IMG/VR virus record: IMGVR_UViG_3300042391_000692
Coordinates: 1 to 64,000 of that record
From: a virus
DNA: 64,000 nucleotides
Reading direction: 5' to 3' (one strand)
Shown here: piece by piece, positions 1 through 9,382 of the stretch
Numbering within the stretch: the first letter of the stretch is position 1
Layout: each line of letters begins with the position of its first letter
Notes under the pieces: generated by a model
Databases searched by the model: none
The model's input: only the letters and a program-made list of their open reading frames with translations
Told to the model about the DNA's origin: nothing
Made by a program: the position numbers and the translations under genes

Positions 1-813
1 GTATGCATTGGCAAAGTACTTGGGCTCTTGTATGCTGTGGTTGTTGCGTTGCTCCATACTGAGCTCATCGCTGATATACGGTGCCCCTGCAAGAAACTGA
101 TCAGTATCCGCACGTAAGTTTTTGAATGCATCTATTTGTATGGGATTGTCTGCATCTACTATACTGCCAGTTTCGCAATAACTCCAGTAGGAGTTTGATA
201 GTAGTCCTTGACGATGCATGTCTGCCATTGCAGTAGCACGCCAGCTCTTGTGCAATCGGTTCAGCACCGTGAAGTCACGCTCACGTGGCTCAGCATGTAT
301 CTTCATTGCAGGCACGTGCTCGTTGCGTTGCCAGTACCATAACTCAAAGTCATTGAAATAAACAAAATCAGGAATATCACGTGCGGCTGTATTGGCACCG
401 ACAAACACATAACATCTCTTGGGCAATTGATGTTGTTCAGCTAGAGCATCCAGTCTTTGTTTTATACGTTTAGGATTGTCTCCTTCGTGGTAATAAAACA
501 ATATGCGAATATGACTATGCCATAACTCAGTAAACACACGCTCAGGCAACAGATCAAAATAGTCTATGCCAAAATCAAAGAATCCCAGACCTATTGGATA
601 AAACGCATCAGCTGGCCAAGCACTTGACAAGTCCACAATGTTTAGTTTAACGTTGTGGTGATCGCAATATTCTTGCAATCGCAAAGGAATGGTGTAAGGC
701 CAGTGTGAGCCAAACTCACGCCAGCTGTGTGTATATGGTCTGCCTTCGTGTTGAGCAAACGCAGGGTATATTTTACCCTTGACTATTCGGTCCGCTATCA
801 GTGTCAATGCCAT
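1..813 (-). CDS. Glycosyltransferase-like protein, C-terminus beyond window edge
   Basis: An open frame of 271 codons runs off the left edge. The ATG at 813 follows AAGGAG by eight bases and lies inside the end of the upstream gene (41-nt overlap). From about residue 177 the segment RERDFTVLNR and the following LHKSWR resembles the matching part of the next gene (773-1915), which carries a TEK motif typical of GT10-like transferases, so this is probably a related protein truncated by the window. Acting on virion or host glycans is inference from the neighbouring aminotransferase and epimerase. Confidence 0.75.
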   Translation of the reverse strand, partial: MALTLIADRIVKGKIYPAFAQHEGRPYTHSWREFGSHWPYTIPLRLQEYCDHHNVKLNIVDLSSAWPADAFYPIGLGFFDFGIDYFDLLPERVFTELWHSHIRILFYYHEGDNPKRIKQRLDALAEQHQLPKRCYVFVGANTAARDIPDFVYFNDFELWYWQRNEHVPAMKIHAEPRERDFTVLNRLHKSWRATAMADMHRQGLLSNSYWSYCETGSIVDADNPIQIDAFKNLRADTDQFLAGAPYISDELSMEQRNNHSIQEPKYFANAY

Positions 814-1915
814 TCAACATCTCCTTTAGTTCGTCCCACAAAACAGCTTCAAACCCGCCACCATAAAAGTGATTCCAGTTGTGCTCTATAACTTCTTGTG
901 CGGCTTCAAACAAGTCTTGTTTGCCTTCTGGGGGCAACTCGTCCAAGCTACGCAACAAACTGGCAATGCGCTCAATCCGAACATCATCTTTAGCGTTATC
1001 ATAGCTTTCGTCCCAGATGCCTTCAAACGTGCGGAATCCATAACTGCGCAAGTACGCAAGACTGCCTTGAGTGCCCACAATCACAAACGGCATGCCCAGG
1101 GCAATTGGCTTGAAAGTCTTTTCAGTGATGTGATGTCTACGTCCTGTGGCCACAGTTTCTGTCACAAGATACAATAGACTTTCAGCCGACTGATCAAACA
1201 AACTTAACCAGCATGAATGCATGGGATGATCTGTTTCGTCCTTGAAGTTCATGGGCAATGGTGCATTGGCAAACACAGTTTCAATATCAGGATATTTTGC
1301 AACCAAGGGCCGGACTGCATCCAGAATGCTGATGTTTTCTGCCGGACAAGTTTCTGGACAACTAATATGATTGTCTAGCATGCCGTTACGGAATATGTGA
1401 TACAACACTTCTAGTCTGTGCTGGCGTTCACCTGCAATGATACGATTGGGTGCAATGAACGTTTTGGTTATGATTCTTTTGTGCCATGGCTGGATCAAAA
1501 ACGTTTTGTCGTAGCCACGATACCAATCCAATGCGGCCCAGCCATGAAAGAAATAGTACATTGGTTTCCACCGATATTGGGCACAAAGCGTGTCTACATT
1601 GTCACTGTCACGTTCGCTGGTCAGTAAGTATCCGCCCGGATCAGTTTGTGGGTTAGTTGGGCCATTTTTGTGAGTGATATCTTTGTTCCTACGTTGCACT
1701 TCATCAAAAGTGGGCATGTGTATGTTCAAATGAATAGGCTCTTGGTCAAAAAAGAATATATAATTGTGTTCGTGTACATCATCTCTACCATAATTAACAA
1801 CACTGTCAGGGTCACTACGACCAAAAGGGTCACACACAAACGCTCTAACTCCAGGACGATTATCTCGGATCCAAGGCCAAAAAGTGTTGTTGTAAATTTC
1901 ATCTATTCTAAGCAT
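773..1915 (-). CDS. GT10/fucosyltransferase-like glycosyltransferase
   Basis: 380 aa. The C-terminal half has ITEK at residues 263-266 followed by a hydrophobic run with GMPFVIVG and then GF..F...WDESYD, the layout seen in family 10-like transferases where the TEK lysine sits in the nucleotide-sugar site. The N-terminal half is acidic and aromatic without a clear domain. No signal peptide or membrane segment. Its ATG (1915) shares the palindrome CATG with the ATG of the plus-strand gene at 1914, so the two genes diverge with no intergenic DNA. The family call is from motifs only; the sugar is unknown. Confidence 0.6.
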   Translation of the reverse strand: MLRIDEIYNNTFWPWIRDNRPGVRAFVCDPFGRSDPDSVVNYGRDDVHEHNYIFFFDQEPIHLNIHMPTFDEVQRRNKDITHKNGPTNPQTDPGGYLLTSERDSDNVDTLCAQYRWKPMYYFFHGWAALDWYRGYDKTFLIQPWHKRIITKTFIAPNRIIAGERQHRLEVLYHIFRNGMLDNHISCPETCPAENISILDAVRPLVAKYPDIETVFANAPLPMNFKDETDHPMHSCWLSLFDQSAESLLYLVTETVATGRRHHITEKTFKPIALGMPFVIVGTQGSLAYLRSYGFRTFEGIWDESYDNAKDDVRIERIASLLRSLDELPPEGKQDLFEAAQEVIEHNWNHFYGGGFEAVLWDELKEMLNGIDTDSGPNSQG

Positions 1916-4133
1916 GTTTGACGTTTTCTATTCAGGGAAGAAGCCTAATTGTTTTGCGCATGAGCGTGAAGCAAAAAGCCTTGAGCATGCACAACAGTTG
2001 AGTCGCACTAGATACTTCTGGTGGATCTCATACTTATGTGATTATAGCACATTCAACTGGGATTTTCAACCACCACCTTGGCAAGCAGAGTACACACACG
2101 CATGGCCCAGTAACTTCTATGATTTTTCTGGCACGTATCTTGTGCCTCGGTCAGGTGCCATTGACTATCACTTCCATACCAAAACAATACCCAATCAAGA
2201 CAGACCCATGGAGTTTACGGACCTGGTACAGTCCTGTGTGTTTGACACAGCATGGTCGCCACACCCCATGGATCCGCCTTATATCTATGTGTTTGGTAAT
2301 CAGTGGTATCCTGCAGAAAAAATGCCCACTGTGGAATATCATGTGCCGGGTGCAACACAACGCAAGTACATGAGTCAGCCCAAGGCTAAACTACTGGAAC
2401 GGCATGACAATCACTGGCATACTCGAATAGACTGTGAGTGGGATTACTCCTGGCGCCCTGATCCTGGTGACCCGCCCTTGATCTATGTGTTTGGCAATCA
2501 GTGGTGGCCAGCTGAAAAGATGCCTACTGTGGAGTACACCGTACCGGGTGCAACTGATCGCAAGTACATGAGCTGGCCACGTGCGCAGTTGTTGCCCGAT
2601 CACACAAACTGGACCATCCCTGATAACATTGCCTGGACTGATGTAGATACTTCATGGGCACCAGATCCTGGTGATCCACCTTACCGCTATCAATTTGCCA
2701 CTCAGCATCAAAAAACAGGCGGGCCAGTGTACACAGTACCGGGTGCAACAGAAACAAAATATCTAGCTGAACTAAAGATACGCACAGTGGGCAAAACCAC
2801 AGCAGTTGTTGAAATAGATCACTTGGATGGTGCCGCAGGTGCTATTCCCAACACCGCCAAGCGAGTGCGGTACTTTGACAACTATCGCGACACCCTGGTA
2901 CGTATTGCAAAGAGCTTGGCCAATGAACATGAATATATCTGGGTGTGCAGTAGCATTTGTGACTACACAGACTTTGACTTCTCCTGGCACCCTGAACAAT
3001 GGCAAGCCACAATGCTTCATGTGTTTGCTAGCGACGGCGAGAAGTTTGGGGACACATTCTTCATGCACGTTCCCACCTTTGCTGAGTACGGAGACCGCAA
3101 AGCCTTGCTGGAATGGTATGATGTGAACTTTGTCACAACCAGCGTACCACGTAGACCCATGCCAGTAATTGTGCATGATTACGATAGCCAAGCCGAAGCA
3201 GTTCAAACATTACCATTTGATGGTCCGCTAGCATTGTATACCACAACAGATTTTGTGTCGGGCAACTTGGCCACAGTCCCGTTATGGCGAACAGAAACCA
3301 AAACTATTGTGCCACTCAGTGCAGGTGCAACATCAGTAATTGTGCCCAAAACAGCAGTAGGTGATATCCGTACACAGTTGTATGATTACCCTTTCATAGA
3401 CCGAACACATCGTATATTAAAGGAACAGCCCTTGGACATTGTGTTTATATCCAATGGTGAACCCAATGCCAAGTCTAATTATTTGCAGATGACAATGTAT
3501 CTGGCCAACGAGTCAAGGTACACAAACCGCGTTCATGTGGTAGAAGGAGTAAATGGACGGGTGGCAGCATATCATGCTGCCGCTAGAGCCAGCACTACGC
3601 CTTGGTTCTTTGCTGTGTTTGCCAAGCTAGAAGTGACTCAAATGTTTGATTGGACCTGGCAACCTGATCGTATGCAACAAGCCAAGCACTATATCTTTCA
3701 TGCTGGTAATCCTGTGAATGGATTAGTGTACGGTCACCAGGCCATGATTGCGTACAATAAAAAACTGGCATTAGAGAACACAGGTGTTGGGTTAGATTTT
3801 ACACTGGATCAAGCACACGAAGTTGTGCCTATTCTTAGTGGCACGGCCAACTATGCTGAAACACCTTGGATGGCTTGGCGTACAGCTTTCCGTGAAGCAC
3901 TCAAACTACGTGCAAGTTTGCCCGACGTGGAAAATGAATATAGACTAAAGGTCTGGTTAAAAGAAGATTCTGGCACCATTGCCCATGGACACTGGAGTCA
4001 TAAAGGTGCACAGGATGCGGTGGAGTTTTATGAAGAAGTCAACGGTGATCCCACTGAACTCCGCAAGAGCTACGAGTGGGCGTGGCTAGCAAGCTATGCG
4101 TTCTTCAAACGCAGTCTAGCACCTGATCAATGA
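1914..4133 (+). CDS. Large repeat protein with GT-A-like segments
   Basis: 739 aa on the plus strand in an otherwise leftward region. Two levels of repetition are visible. Three copies of a 41-45-residue unit lie at about 110-153, 175-219 and 244-284, with consensus W.PdPgDPP.iYvFGNQ and then VPGAT..KY. Three longer segments (about 5-80, 315-390 and 500-620) each hold a CDYs.FDfsWhP..WQ-like stretch followed by H.F; the last resembles a GT-A nucleotide-binding core (DIVFISNGEP, later ASTTPWFFAVFAKLEV). I read it as a multi-domain glycosyltransferase-like or glycan-binding protein; function is not recognised. It overlaps the convergent aminotransferase gene by 29 nt. Confidence 0.7.
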   Translation: MFDVFYSGKKPNCFAHEREAKSLEHAQQLSRTRYFWWISYLCDYSTFNWDFQPPPWQAEYTHAWPSNFYDFSGTYLVPRSGAIDYHFHTKTIPNQDRPMEFTDLVQSCVFDTAWSPHPMDPPYIYVFGNQWYPAEKMPTVEYHVPGATQRKYMSQPKAKLLERHDNHWHTRIDCEWDYSWRPDPGDPPLIYVFGNQWWPAEKMPTVEYTVPGATDRKYMSWPRAQLLPDHTNWTIPDNIAWTDVDTSWAPDPGDPPYRYQFATQHQKTGGPVYTVPGATETKYLAELKIRTVGKTTAVVEIDHLDGAAGAIPNTAKRVRYFDNYRDTLVRIAKSLANEHEYIWVCSSICDYTDFDFSWHPEQWQATMLHVFASDGEKFGDTFFMHVPTFAEYGDRKALLEWYDVNFVTTSVPRRPMPVIVHDYDSQAEAVQTLPFDGPLALYTTTDFVSGNLATVPLWRTETKTIVPLSAGATSVIVPKTAVGDIRTQLYDYPFIDRTHRILKEQPLDIVFISNGEPNAKSNYLQMTMYLANESRYTNRVHVVEGVNGRVAAYHAAARASTTPWFFAVFAKLEVTQMFDWTWQPDRMQQAKHYIFHAGNPVNGLVYGHQAMIAYNKKLALENTGVGLDFTLDQAHEVVPILSGTANYAETPWMAWRTAFREALKLRASLPDVENEYRLKVWLKEDSGTIAHGHWSHKGAQDAVEFYEEVNGDPTELRKSYEWAWLASYAFFKRSLAPDQ

Positions 4134-5181
4134 TGTATTCTACTTCTAGGTCAGTAAGCTCAGGATATATGGGCAAGCTCAAACAGCGACGGCTTAGAGC
4201 ATAACTGGCCGCCAACATGTCTGGACCTTGATAATGCTGGAATGCCGGTAGTTCTTGCACGGGCTCTGCATAGTGTATTTTGGTTTCAATCTTGCGCAAG
4301 TTAAGATTTTGTTGCAGAATATCCCGGTTGTTGACTTCAATCACAAACTTGTGATAGCAATGCTTATCAACATTGTTGTCATCAATTAACGTTCTAATTG
4401 CAGTGTTTTTCAAACGTTCAATCCAGTGACGAGCAACGGTTCCACGACGATGTTGCCAAGCATCTAGGTGTCGTGTTTTGACTATCATTTGCGCACAGTC
4501 AACTTCGCTCATGCGACTATTTGTACCAATATCAGAATGCCGTGTATGTTTGCCGTTGGCCACAAAGTCACGTGCAAATTCGTTGAGTTCAAATCGATCA
4601 GTCACCACTGCACCGCCATTGCCGTAGTTGGCAAAATTCTTTGTGGGATCAAAACTGATTGCGGCAGCCACACTGTGTCGACGACATCGATCTGCTAGCC
4701 AGTGTTGTGCGGCATCTTCGATTACTATATCACCATGATTTTTCCACTGTCGATCCACACTGTGTCCATACAAACCTACCAAACATACTGCTTGGTAACT
4801 TACGTCTTTTGACAGTTTTTTGTAGTCCATCTGACCATTATGGTCAGTGTCCAAGATGTGAATATTCCAGCCAGCTCGAATCCAAGCATTGGCAGTGGCC
4901 GGATAGGTCAGCGCAGGTATGATCACAGTGGGTGGTGTGATGCCAATTTTACTTCTAAAATATTCGGCAATGATTTCCAAGGCCTGTGTGCCAGAGTGAC
5001 ACAGTGTAGCATGCTTTACACCGTTCTTACGAGACAACCAATGAGCAAACTCTGCGGTGTAGTTGCCATCCATAAGCCGGCCGCTACGCAAAACCTCATC
5101 AGTTACTTCTAAGATTTCACTTCTTAGATTGTTGTACTGTTTTTTTAGACCAGTAAATGGAATTGTAAGACCGGTAGTCAT
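4105..5181 (-). CDS. DegT/DnrJ/EryC1-type sugar aminotransferase
   Basis: 358 aa, close to the usual length of PLP-dependent nucleotide-sugar aminotransferases. The PLP-binding lysine is likely K181 in SFDPTKNFANYGNGG; the ring-stacking/aspartate block is IEDAAQ (D156), and SGTQAL near residue 63 binds the phosphate. The family converts keto-sugars to amino-sugars for O-antigen-like glycans. It sits directly downstream of a 59-aa ORF (ATGA overlap) and near an NAD-dependent epimerase, consistent with synthesis of a modified sugar. Substrate not determinable here. Confidence 0.88.
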   Translation of the reverse strand: MTTGLTIPFTGLKKQYNNLRSEILEVTDEVLRSGRLMDGNYTAEFAHWLSRKNGVKHATLCHSGTQALEIIAEYFRSKIGITPPTVIIPALTYPATANAWIRAGWNIHILDTDHNGQMDYKKLSKDVSYQAVCLVGLYGHSVDRQWKNHGDIVIEDAAQHWLADRCRRHSVAAAISFDPTKNFANYGNGGAVVTDRFELNEFARDFVANGKHTRHSDIGTNSRMSEVDCAQMIVKTRHLDAWQHRRGTVARHWIERLKNTAIRTLIDDNNVDKHCYHKFVIEVNNRDILQQNLNLRKIETKIHYAEPVQELPAFQHYQGPDMLAASYALSRRCLSLPIYPELTDLEVEYIIDQVLDCV

Positions 5182-5357
5182 CCATTCTTTGCCCAGGCAA
5201 CATACCCACCATTGGTATCACTCCATGGACAGTATTGTTCCCACAGTGCTTTACATGTGTCGGGATTGTCTTTCATGAGTTTATCCAGTGTGGGTCTAGT
5301 TAGATATCCAGCATGACTCCAGTCATGATTTTTTATTGCAGTTTCTAAATCAGTCAT
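5178..5357 (-). CDS. Small protein of 59 aa, unknown
   Basis: Begins MTDLETAIKNHDWSHAGYLT and ends WAKNG. Stop and the next gene's start overlap as ATGA (5178-5181), the typical translational coupling in this genome. Acidic-aromatic, no membrane segment. No family recognised. Confidence 0.6.
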   Translation of the reverse strand: MTDLETAIKNHDWSHAGYLTRPTLDKLMKDNPDTCKALWEQYCPWSDTNGGYVAWAKNG

Positions 5358-5369
5358 TTTGTTTATCTT

Positions 5370-6338
5370 TTAAAGAGTTTTTTTCCAATAAGATGACTCA
5401 CTTAACCACTTGAAGTAATTCTGAAATCCCTCTTCTACATCTACTTTAGGGTCATACCCTAAGATAGTTCTTGCACGATCAATATTTAATGCACCACGGC
5501 TGGGAAAGTCTGCATCTTTGTCTCGAACTTCAATGGTGCCGTTGCCCACAATTTTAACAATCATTTCGGCAGCTTCTAATAGGCTTACTGAATGACTCTT
5601 GGTAATGTTGTAAGTGCTGTTCCTAGACATGATACGAGTTGCGGCAGCTACAATCCCATCCGCGGCATCGTCCACATAGGTAAAGTCTAAGGTTTCGCCT
5701 GCGCCGTTTACCTTGAGAGTTTCTCCGCGCATAGCGGCGAGCATAAATTTTGCAACAACTCGGTCCTCAACGTCAAGCGGTCCATAAACAGCACTGGGAC
5801 GTAAAATAGCATAATCAAAAGCGCCACGACGATGATAATCTTTAACAATATCTTCTCCACATAATTTCATAATACCGTACTGCCCAATGGGATGACAGTC
5901 ATCATCTTCTAGTACTTGATCTTCAAAGTCACCGTACACCATTGAGCTTGAAATGTAAACCACACGCTCTACTCGGTGTTTTTTGGCACTCTCGCAAACA
6001 TTGATCAAGCCTTCCATCATGACTCTAGCACCGTTAGCAGGGTTTGCATTAACAACCTTTTGTCTAGGAAAGCTAGCCATGTGAATGATAACTTCGGGCA
6101 GTGTTTTCTCCACAGCCTTGTCCATGGCTTCTGCGTCTGCAATGTTTTCCATGAACACCAAGGTGTCTGGAGCCAGCTTCTTTTGACGCTCAGTCATCAA
6201 GTAGTGCAATTCCTCTTCGGGAATGATACCGTAGTTGGTGCAGTTGTCAACAATGCTGACATCGTGTCTCATGCCTTGCAATTTATTTACTACATTGTGT
6301 CCAATGAGGCCCATGCCTCCAGTTACTAAAATTTTCAT
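5370..6338 (-). CDS. NAD-dependent sugar epimerase/dehydratase (extended SDR)
   Basis: 322 aa. The Rossmann motif TGGMGLIGHNV is at the N-terminus and the catalytic YGIMK (YxxxK) lies mid-protein after an SSSMVYGD stretch, the standard order of extended short-chain dehydrogenases acting on nucleotide sugars. Start overlaps the end of the SGNH gene (6335) by four bases. Together with the DegT aminotransferase downstream it probably makes an activated amino- or deoxy-sugar. Exact reaction cannot be told apart from 4-epimerase or dehydratase on sequence alone. Confidence 0.88.
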   Translation of the reverse strand: MKILVTGGMGLIGHNVVNKLQGMRHDVSIVDNCTNYGIIPEEELHYLMTERQKKLAPDTLVFMENIADAEAMDKAVEKTLPEVIIHMASFPRQKVVNANPANGARVMMEGLINVCESAKKHRVERVVYISSSMVYGDFEDQVLEDDDCHPIGQYGIMKLCGEDIVKDYHRRGAFDYAILRPSAVYGPLDVEDRVVAKFMLAAMRGETLKVNGAGETLDFTYVDDAADGIVAAATRIMSRNSTYNITKSHSVSLLEAAEMIVKIVGNGTIEVRDKDADFPSRGALNIDRARTILGYDPKVDVEEGFQNYFKWLSESSYWKKTL

Positions 6339-7048
6339 ATGTATTGCTTTTCTTTCAAAAATGGTAGAATAACTTGATCTGTAAATAATTTGTGTTGCTC
6401 AGAACTGGGATGACGATCTCCGTTGATAGGAAACTCTAGTCCCGAACTATCACGGCACCATTCGTACTCTCCATCCACTGGCAGAAATTGATCAAAATCA
6501 ATCTGCTCATACAAATATTTTATGTCAGGGTATATACGCTGTTGGAACACGTTGTTAGTATACGTAGTCATGAAGTATTTGATATTATGGAGTTTTAAAA
6601 ACCATTGAGTTCTAAGTATATGCTCGTTGCTGTATATATATTGTCCTATCATGTCATGATAATGCTGGTAATAATTTTGTGACAACTCAGTTTGCCAATT
6701 GTGACTCATTATAGTCCAACTACCATTGCTTTCGGGAACAAATTTAGTAGGATTTTCCATGTAGCCGTCTTCTTTAACCAACGGCGGAGTTTTTTGAAAG
6801 TATACGTCGTGCCTATCTGGCCCTGACCACATAATACCAACTAAAAGGTCGTTAGAATTGTATTCTTTAAGTGACTGAATAACCTGATAAATTACACGTC
6901 TACTGATCAAACCGTTGCCTTGACTGCCCATTCCGGTACTCTCATGAGTATATTCAGTCAATGATCTTGCAAGATGTTTTGGCCACGTGTCAATCCAGGG
7001 AGATAAACATTCGCTAAAACTACACCCACCGGTGATCAGTTGCTTCAT
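6335..7048 (-). CDS. SGNH/GDSL-like hydrolase, paralog 1
   Basis: 237 aa. Block I is GGCSFSE near residue 7 (nucleophile Ser in GxSx), and the C-terminus has GDRHPSSEQH, matching the DxxH block V of SGNH hydrolases. Three further proteins in the window share this N-terminal GCS/GDS pattern (42208, 43831, 45389). The family covers esterases and glycan O-deacetylases; the sugar-gene context favours a glycan ester, but this is inference. ATGA overlaps on both sides. Confidence 0.65.
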   Translation of the reverse strand: MKQLITGGCSFSECLSPWIDTWPKHLARSLTEYTHESTGMGSQGNGLISRRVIYQVIQSLKEYNSNDLLVGIMWSGPDRHDVYFQKTPPLVKEDGYMENPTKFVPESNGSWTIMSHNWQTELSQNYYQHYHDMIGQYIYSNEHILRTQWFLKLHNIKYFMTTYTNNVFQQRIYPDIKYLYEQIDFDQFLPVDGEYEWCRDSSGLEFPINGDRHPSSEQHKLFTDQVILPFLKEKQYI

Positions 7049-7377
7049 TTAATGTTTCCCCATTTAAGTGTCCAAAAAGTTTCGTTTTGTTCGCTGAGTC
7101 TTGCTATGATACGATACAGATGTCCGTATGTGGTGGGGTCTGCATGTCTAGTCCAATAAGGCGGGTCTTCAGCATGTTCCATTACAAACTTGCCAGAGTC
7201 ACTATTTTGCCAGTCCCAAATTGGACTTGCCACACACAAGTCTGGGTCCTCCACATCGCCCATGCGAATTTCATGCACACATACATCACGAAACCGCACT
7301 GGCTTCTCGTCAATGATCTTTGTCATTTCAGGTTGCCAGTGCCGGTATTCAGCTAGTTCGTTGTGCGTTATTGCCAT
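7045..7377 (-). CDS. Conserved small phage protein, unknown
   Basis: 110 aa, acidic. It has MGDVEDPDL and W.WQ..DSGKFVMEHAE, a pattern I recall from many T4-like genomes where it is unnamed. No catalytic motif. It is the first gene after the putative extended -10 (7383-7388) in the end of thyX and overlaps the SGNH gene by four bases. Confidence 0.75.
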   Translation of the reverse strand: MAITHNELAEYRHWQPEMTKIIDEKPVRFRDVCVHEIRMGDVEDPDLCVASPIWDWQNSDSGKFVMEHAEDPPYWTRHADPTTYGHLYRIIARLSEQNETFWTLKWGNIK

Positions 7378-7382
7378 AACAC

Positions 7383-7388
7383 ATTATA
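7383..7388 (-). promoter_or_regulatory. Extended -10 promoter element
   Basis: Minus strand reads TGCTATAATG just upstream of the 7377 start; a TCGACT hexamer lies 17 bases upstream as a weak -35. It sits inside the 3' end of thyX. Confidence 0.45.
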
Positions 7389-7393
7389 GCAGA

Positions 7394-8080
7394 TTAAGCT
7401 ACTAGAGTCGAGGTCATTGGAAAAATTGCTGTAATGGCCTGAGCACAAGCACGAGCAATATCCATGTGTTCCTTTTGGGTGCCATTGCTGGCACGAAGTT
7501 CAATGTAGTGAATCCAGCTACGCAGGGTACCGTTCATGTACATGCGGCTTACAGTAAGTCCTTCAGGTAACACAGCACGAGCTTGTTCTTTGGCAATACC
7601 ATTGTCAATAGCCCACTTGTACTCTTTCTTCACAGCATACAACACACGCTTCTGAGCACGTTCCCATTCATAAGCAAGAAGCTTTTGTGCCTCATCTGTC
7701 ATGTCCAAGTCTACGCTATTCTGTCTATTCTGGGTGTCTTGGAATCGTGCCTCACGTAGCACAAACGCCTCATCGAGTTCAGCTGTAGGATCAGCATATC
7801 GCTGGGAGAACTCTTGAAAGCTGAAACTTCTGTGACGTAGAATCTGTCGGGCAATATCACGGGTGGTTGTGATTTCGAGACAGGCTGAGACCATTTCGAG
7901 TGGGCTCCAGTGCTGGTGCTTGATAAGGTATCTGATAAGTTTTTCGCTTGTGTCTGTGTTGAATTGATTGGCAGGGTTGGACACACGGGCGCAATAGGCA
8001 ATGAGTTCCTGAGCGTCATCAACACCCTGGGATCTAAATGACTCAGTTGGTTGACTGTGGGATAAAAGGGTAACATTCAT
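7394..8080 (-). CDS. thyX: Flavin-dependent thymidylate synthase ThyX
   Basis: 228 aa, normal for ThyX. The signature RHRxxSxxxxSxR is intact at residues 82-94 (RHRSFSFQEFSQR). The enzyme makes dTMP from dUMP using methylenetetrahydrofolate, FAD and NADPH, supplying phage DNA synthesis. Start overlaps the stop of the 101-aa gene upstream (ATGA-type), so it is in the same operon as the small phage proteins from 9320 down. Confidence 0.95.
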   Translation of the reverse strand: MNVTLLSHSQPTESFRSQGVDDAQELIAYCARVSNPANQFNTDTSEKLIRYLIKHQHWSPLEMVSACLEITTTRDIARQILRHRSFSFQEFSQRYADPTAELDEAFVLREARFQDTQNRQNSVDLDMTDEAQKLLAYEWERAQKRVLYAVKKEYKWAIDNGIAKEQARAVLPEGLTVSRMYMNGTLRSWIHYIELRASNGTQKEHMDIARACAQAITAIFPMTSTLVA

Positions 8081-8382
8081 TTAAGATTGCTTAAAAGTTT
8101 ATCAGTTTCGGGTTGAACAATCTCAGCAACAGCCGCCGCATCAACAATAAAGTCAATGTCACGAACCTCGTCGCCAAACTCGGTCAGAGTACGGGTCAAG
8201 ACAATTTCTAATTCCACAATGTCAAGTCCCTGTCGTTTTAATGTGTTCAGATTGATGGTTTTTTGACGTTTACCATGCAATCTAATCACCACTTTTTTAA
8301 TGCATTCAAGCGGGACTTCGGTCTTGTTTACTTCATCAATGATGTGTTCCCACTTGGCAAGGAACTCATCACTGAACTGCAT
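8077..8382 (-). CDS. Conserved phage protein of 101 aa, unknown
   Basis: Mixed alpha/beta composition with KKVVIRLHGKRQKTINLNTL. No enzyme motif seen. Overlaps both neighbours (8369 gene by 14 nt, thyX by 4 nt). I do not recognise a family name. Confidence 0.7.
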   Translation of the reverse strand: MQFSDEFLAKWEHIIDEVNKTEVPLECIKKVVIRLHGKRQKTINLNTLKRQGLDIVELEIVLTRTLTEFGDEVRDIDFIVDAAAVAEIVQPETDKLLSNLK

Positions 8383-9109
8383 TGGCAGGCACCGCCACTT
8401 TCTTGGGACGACCGCGCTTGGGAGCCTCGGTAGTGGGTTGTGCCTGTTTTGGAGTCACAAAGCCATCTAGTTTTACACTGGGATGAAGACCTTGTGCTTG
8501 CTTTTTCATTCTGGCTGCTTCGGCAATCATGCCTTTGGCTTCAATTTCCATGCGTTTGGCCTGAGCCAACATGTTAACAGCCAAGGACTTGTCATCCAAG
8601 GCGCCGTCAACTGATTGCAATGGTGGAACATAAGGGGTTCTTGTGTCTTGTGCCTTGCGCTCTTGTTCGCGTTTGTATTCTGCTTCGGCCTTGCGTTTTT
8701 GTGCAGGATCAACAAACCCAGTTGAGTTATCAATTTCTTGCAATCGCTTGACAGCATCAGCACCTTGCTCCATCTCTTTAACAATCCTGTTGAGCTCATC
8801 CAGTTTGACCGAGCTAGAAGGAGTGGGAGTAACAATCACTTGGTTGGTAGGAATTTTCTTGATCATGCCTTCTCGGTGCAGAGCTTCCAACTGAGGACGA
8901 CCATCGGGCAACAGTCTACGATGCAACGCATCGGCCAATTGTGTAGCAGCCTGACCTTCAGTGCTTTCTACTGACTGCATGATTGAATCATGAATGTGTG
9001 TGGGCATGACTTCTGGGTACACCACAAGGCACATATGGTCCTCGTTAGGAACTTCTCTCCATAAAATAGCAACCTTGCGGTCACCGTGTCGTCCAATATG
9101 TTTAAGCAT
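8369..9109 (-). CDS. Coiled, basic phage protein of 246 aa, unknown
   Basis: N-terminal 70 residues are globular (MLKHIGRHGDRKVAILWREV), followed by a long charged, probably helical region (about 100-220) rich in Lys, Glu, Ala and Gln, and a C-terminal RGRPKK AT-hook-like tract. The tract suggests nucleic acid contact, but this is inference. Overlaps the 72-aa gene upstream by eight bases. Confidence 0.7.
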   Translation of the reverse strand: MLKHIGRHGDRKVAILWREVPNEDHMCLVVYPEVMPTHIHDSIMQSVESTEGQAATQLADALHRRLLPDGRPQLEALHREGMIKKIPTNQVIVTPTPSSSVKLDELNRIVKEMEQGADAVKRLQEIDNSTGFVDPAQKRKAEAEYKREQERKAQDTRTPYVPPLQSVDGALDDKSLAVNMLAQAKRMEIEAKGMIAEAARMKKQAQGLHPSVKLDGFVTPKQAQPTTEAPKRGRPKKVAVPANAVQ

Positions 9110-9320
9110 TTTCTTCTCCTTGTGGTAGTTGTGCTTCTGACTGCTGAGCTTGTTCCTGCTGTTCAGCCTGCTGTTTTACAGCCTCGAGAAACCGGGTAAG
9201 TTTGTCGTATGTTTCGCCAACAGCTCGCATTTCTGACGCTTTGAAAGCACCGCGTGTGCAAGCCGCGTCAATGAGTTGATGTATTGATGCCAAGTCGGCA
9301 ATTGTAAGTTGTGTGTCCAT
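9102..9320 (-). CDS. Small acidic helical protein, unknown
   Basis: 72 aa with a C-terminal Gln/Glu/Ala-rich helix (about 45-70). First gene of the run reading down to thyX. No recognised family. Confidence 0.6.
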   Translation of the reverse strand: MDTQLTIADLASIHQLIDAACTRGAFKASEMRAVGETYDKLTRFLEAVKQQAEQQEQAQQSEAQLPQGEENA

Positions 9321-9382
9321 ATAGATATTTAATGTCTAAATACCTACAGAAATAATTTTAAATGCGATTTTGGGCAAATTGA

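Noticed and set aside
869-1177. Plus-strand ORF opposite the glycosyltransferase gene
   Set aside because: Shadow of the minus-strand gene; no protein-like pattern or ribosome site.
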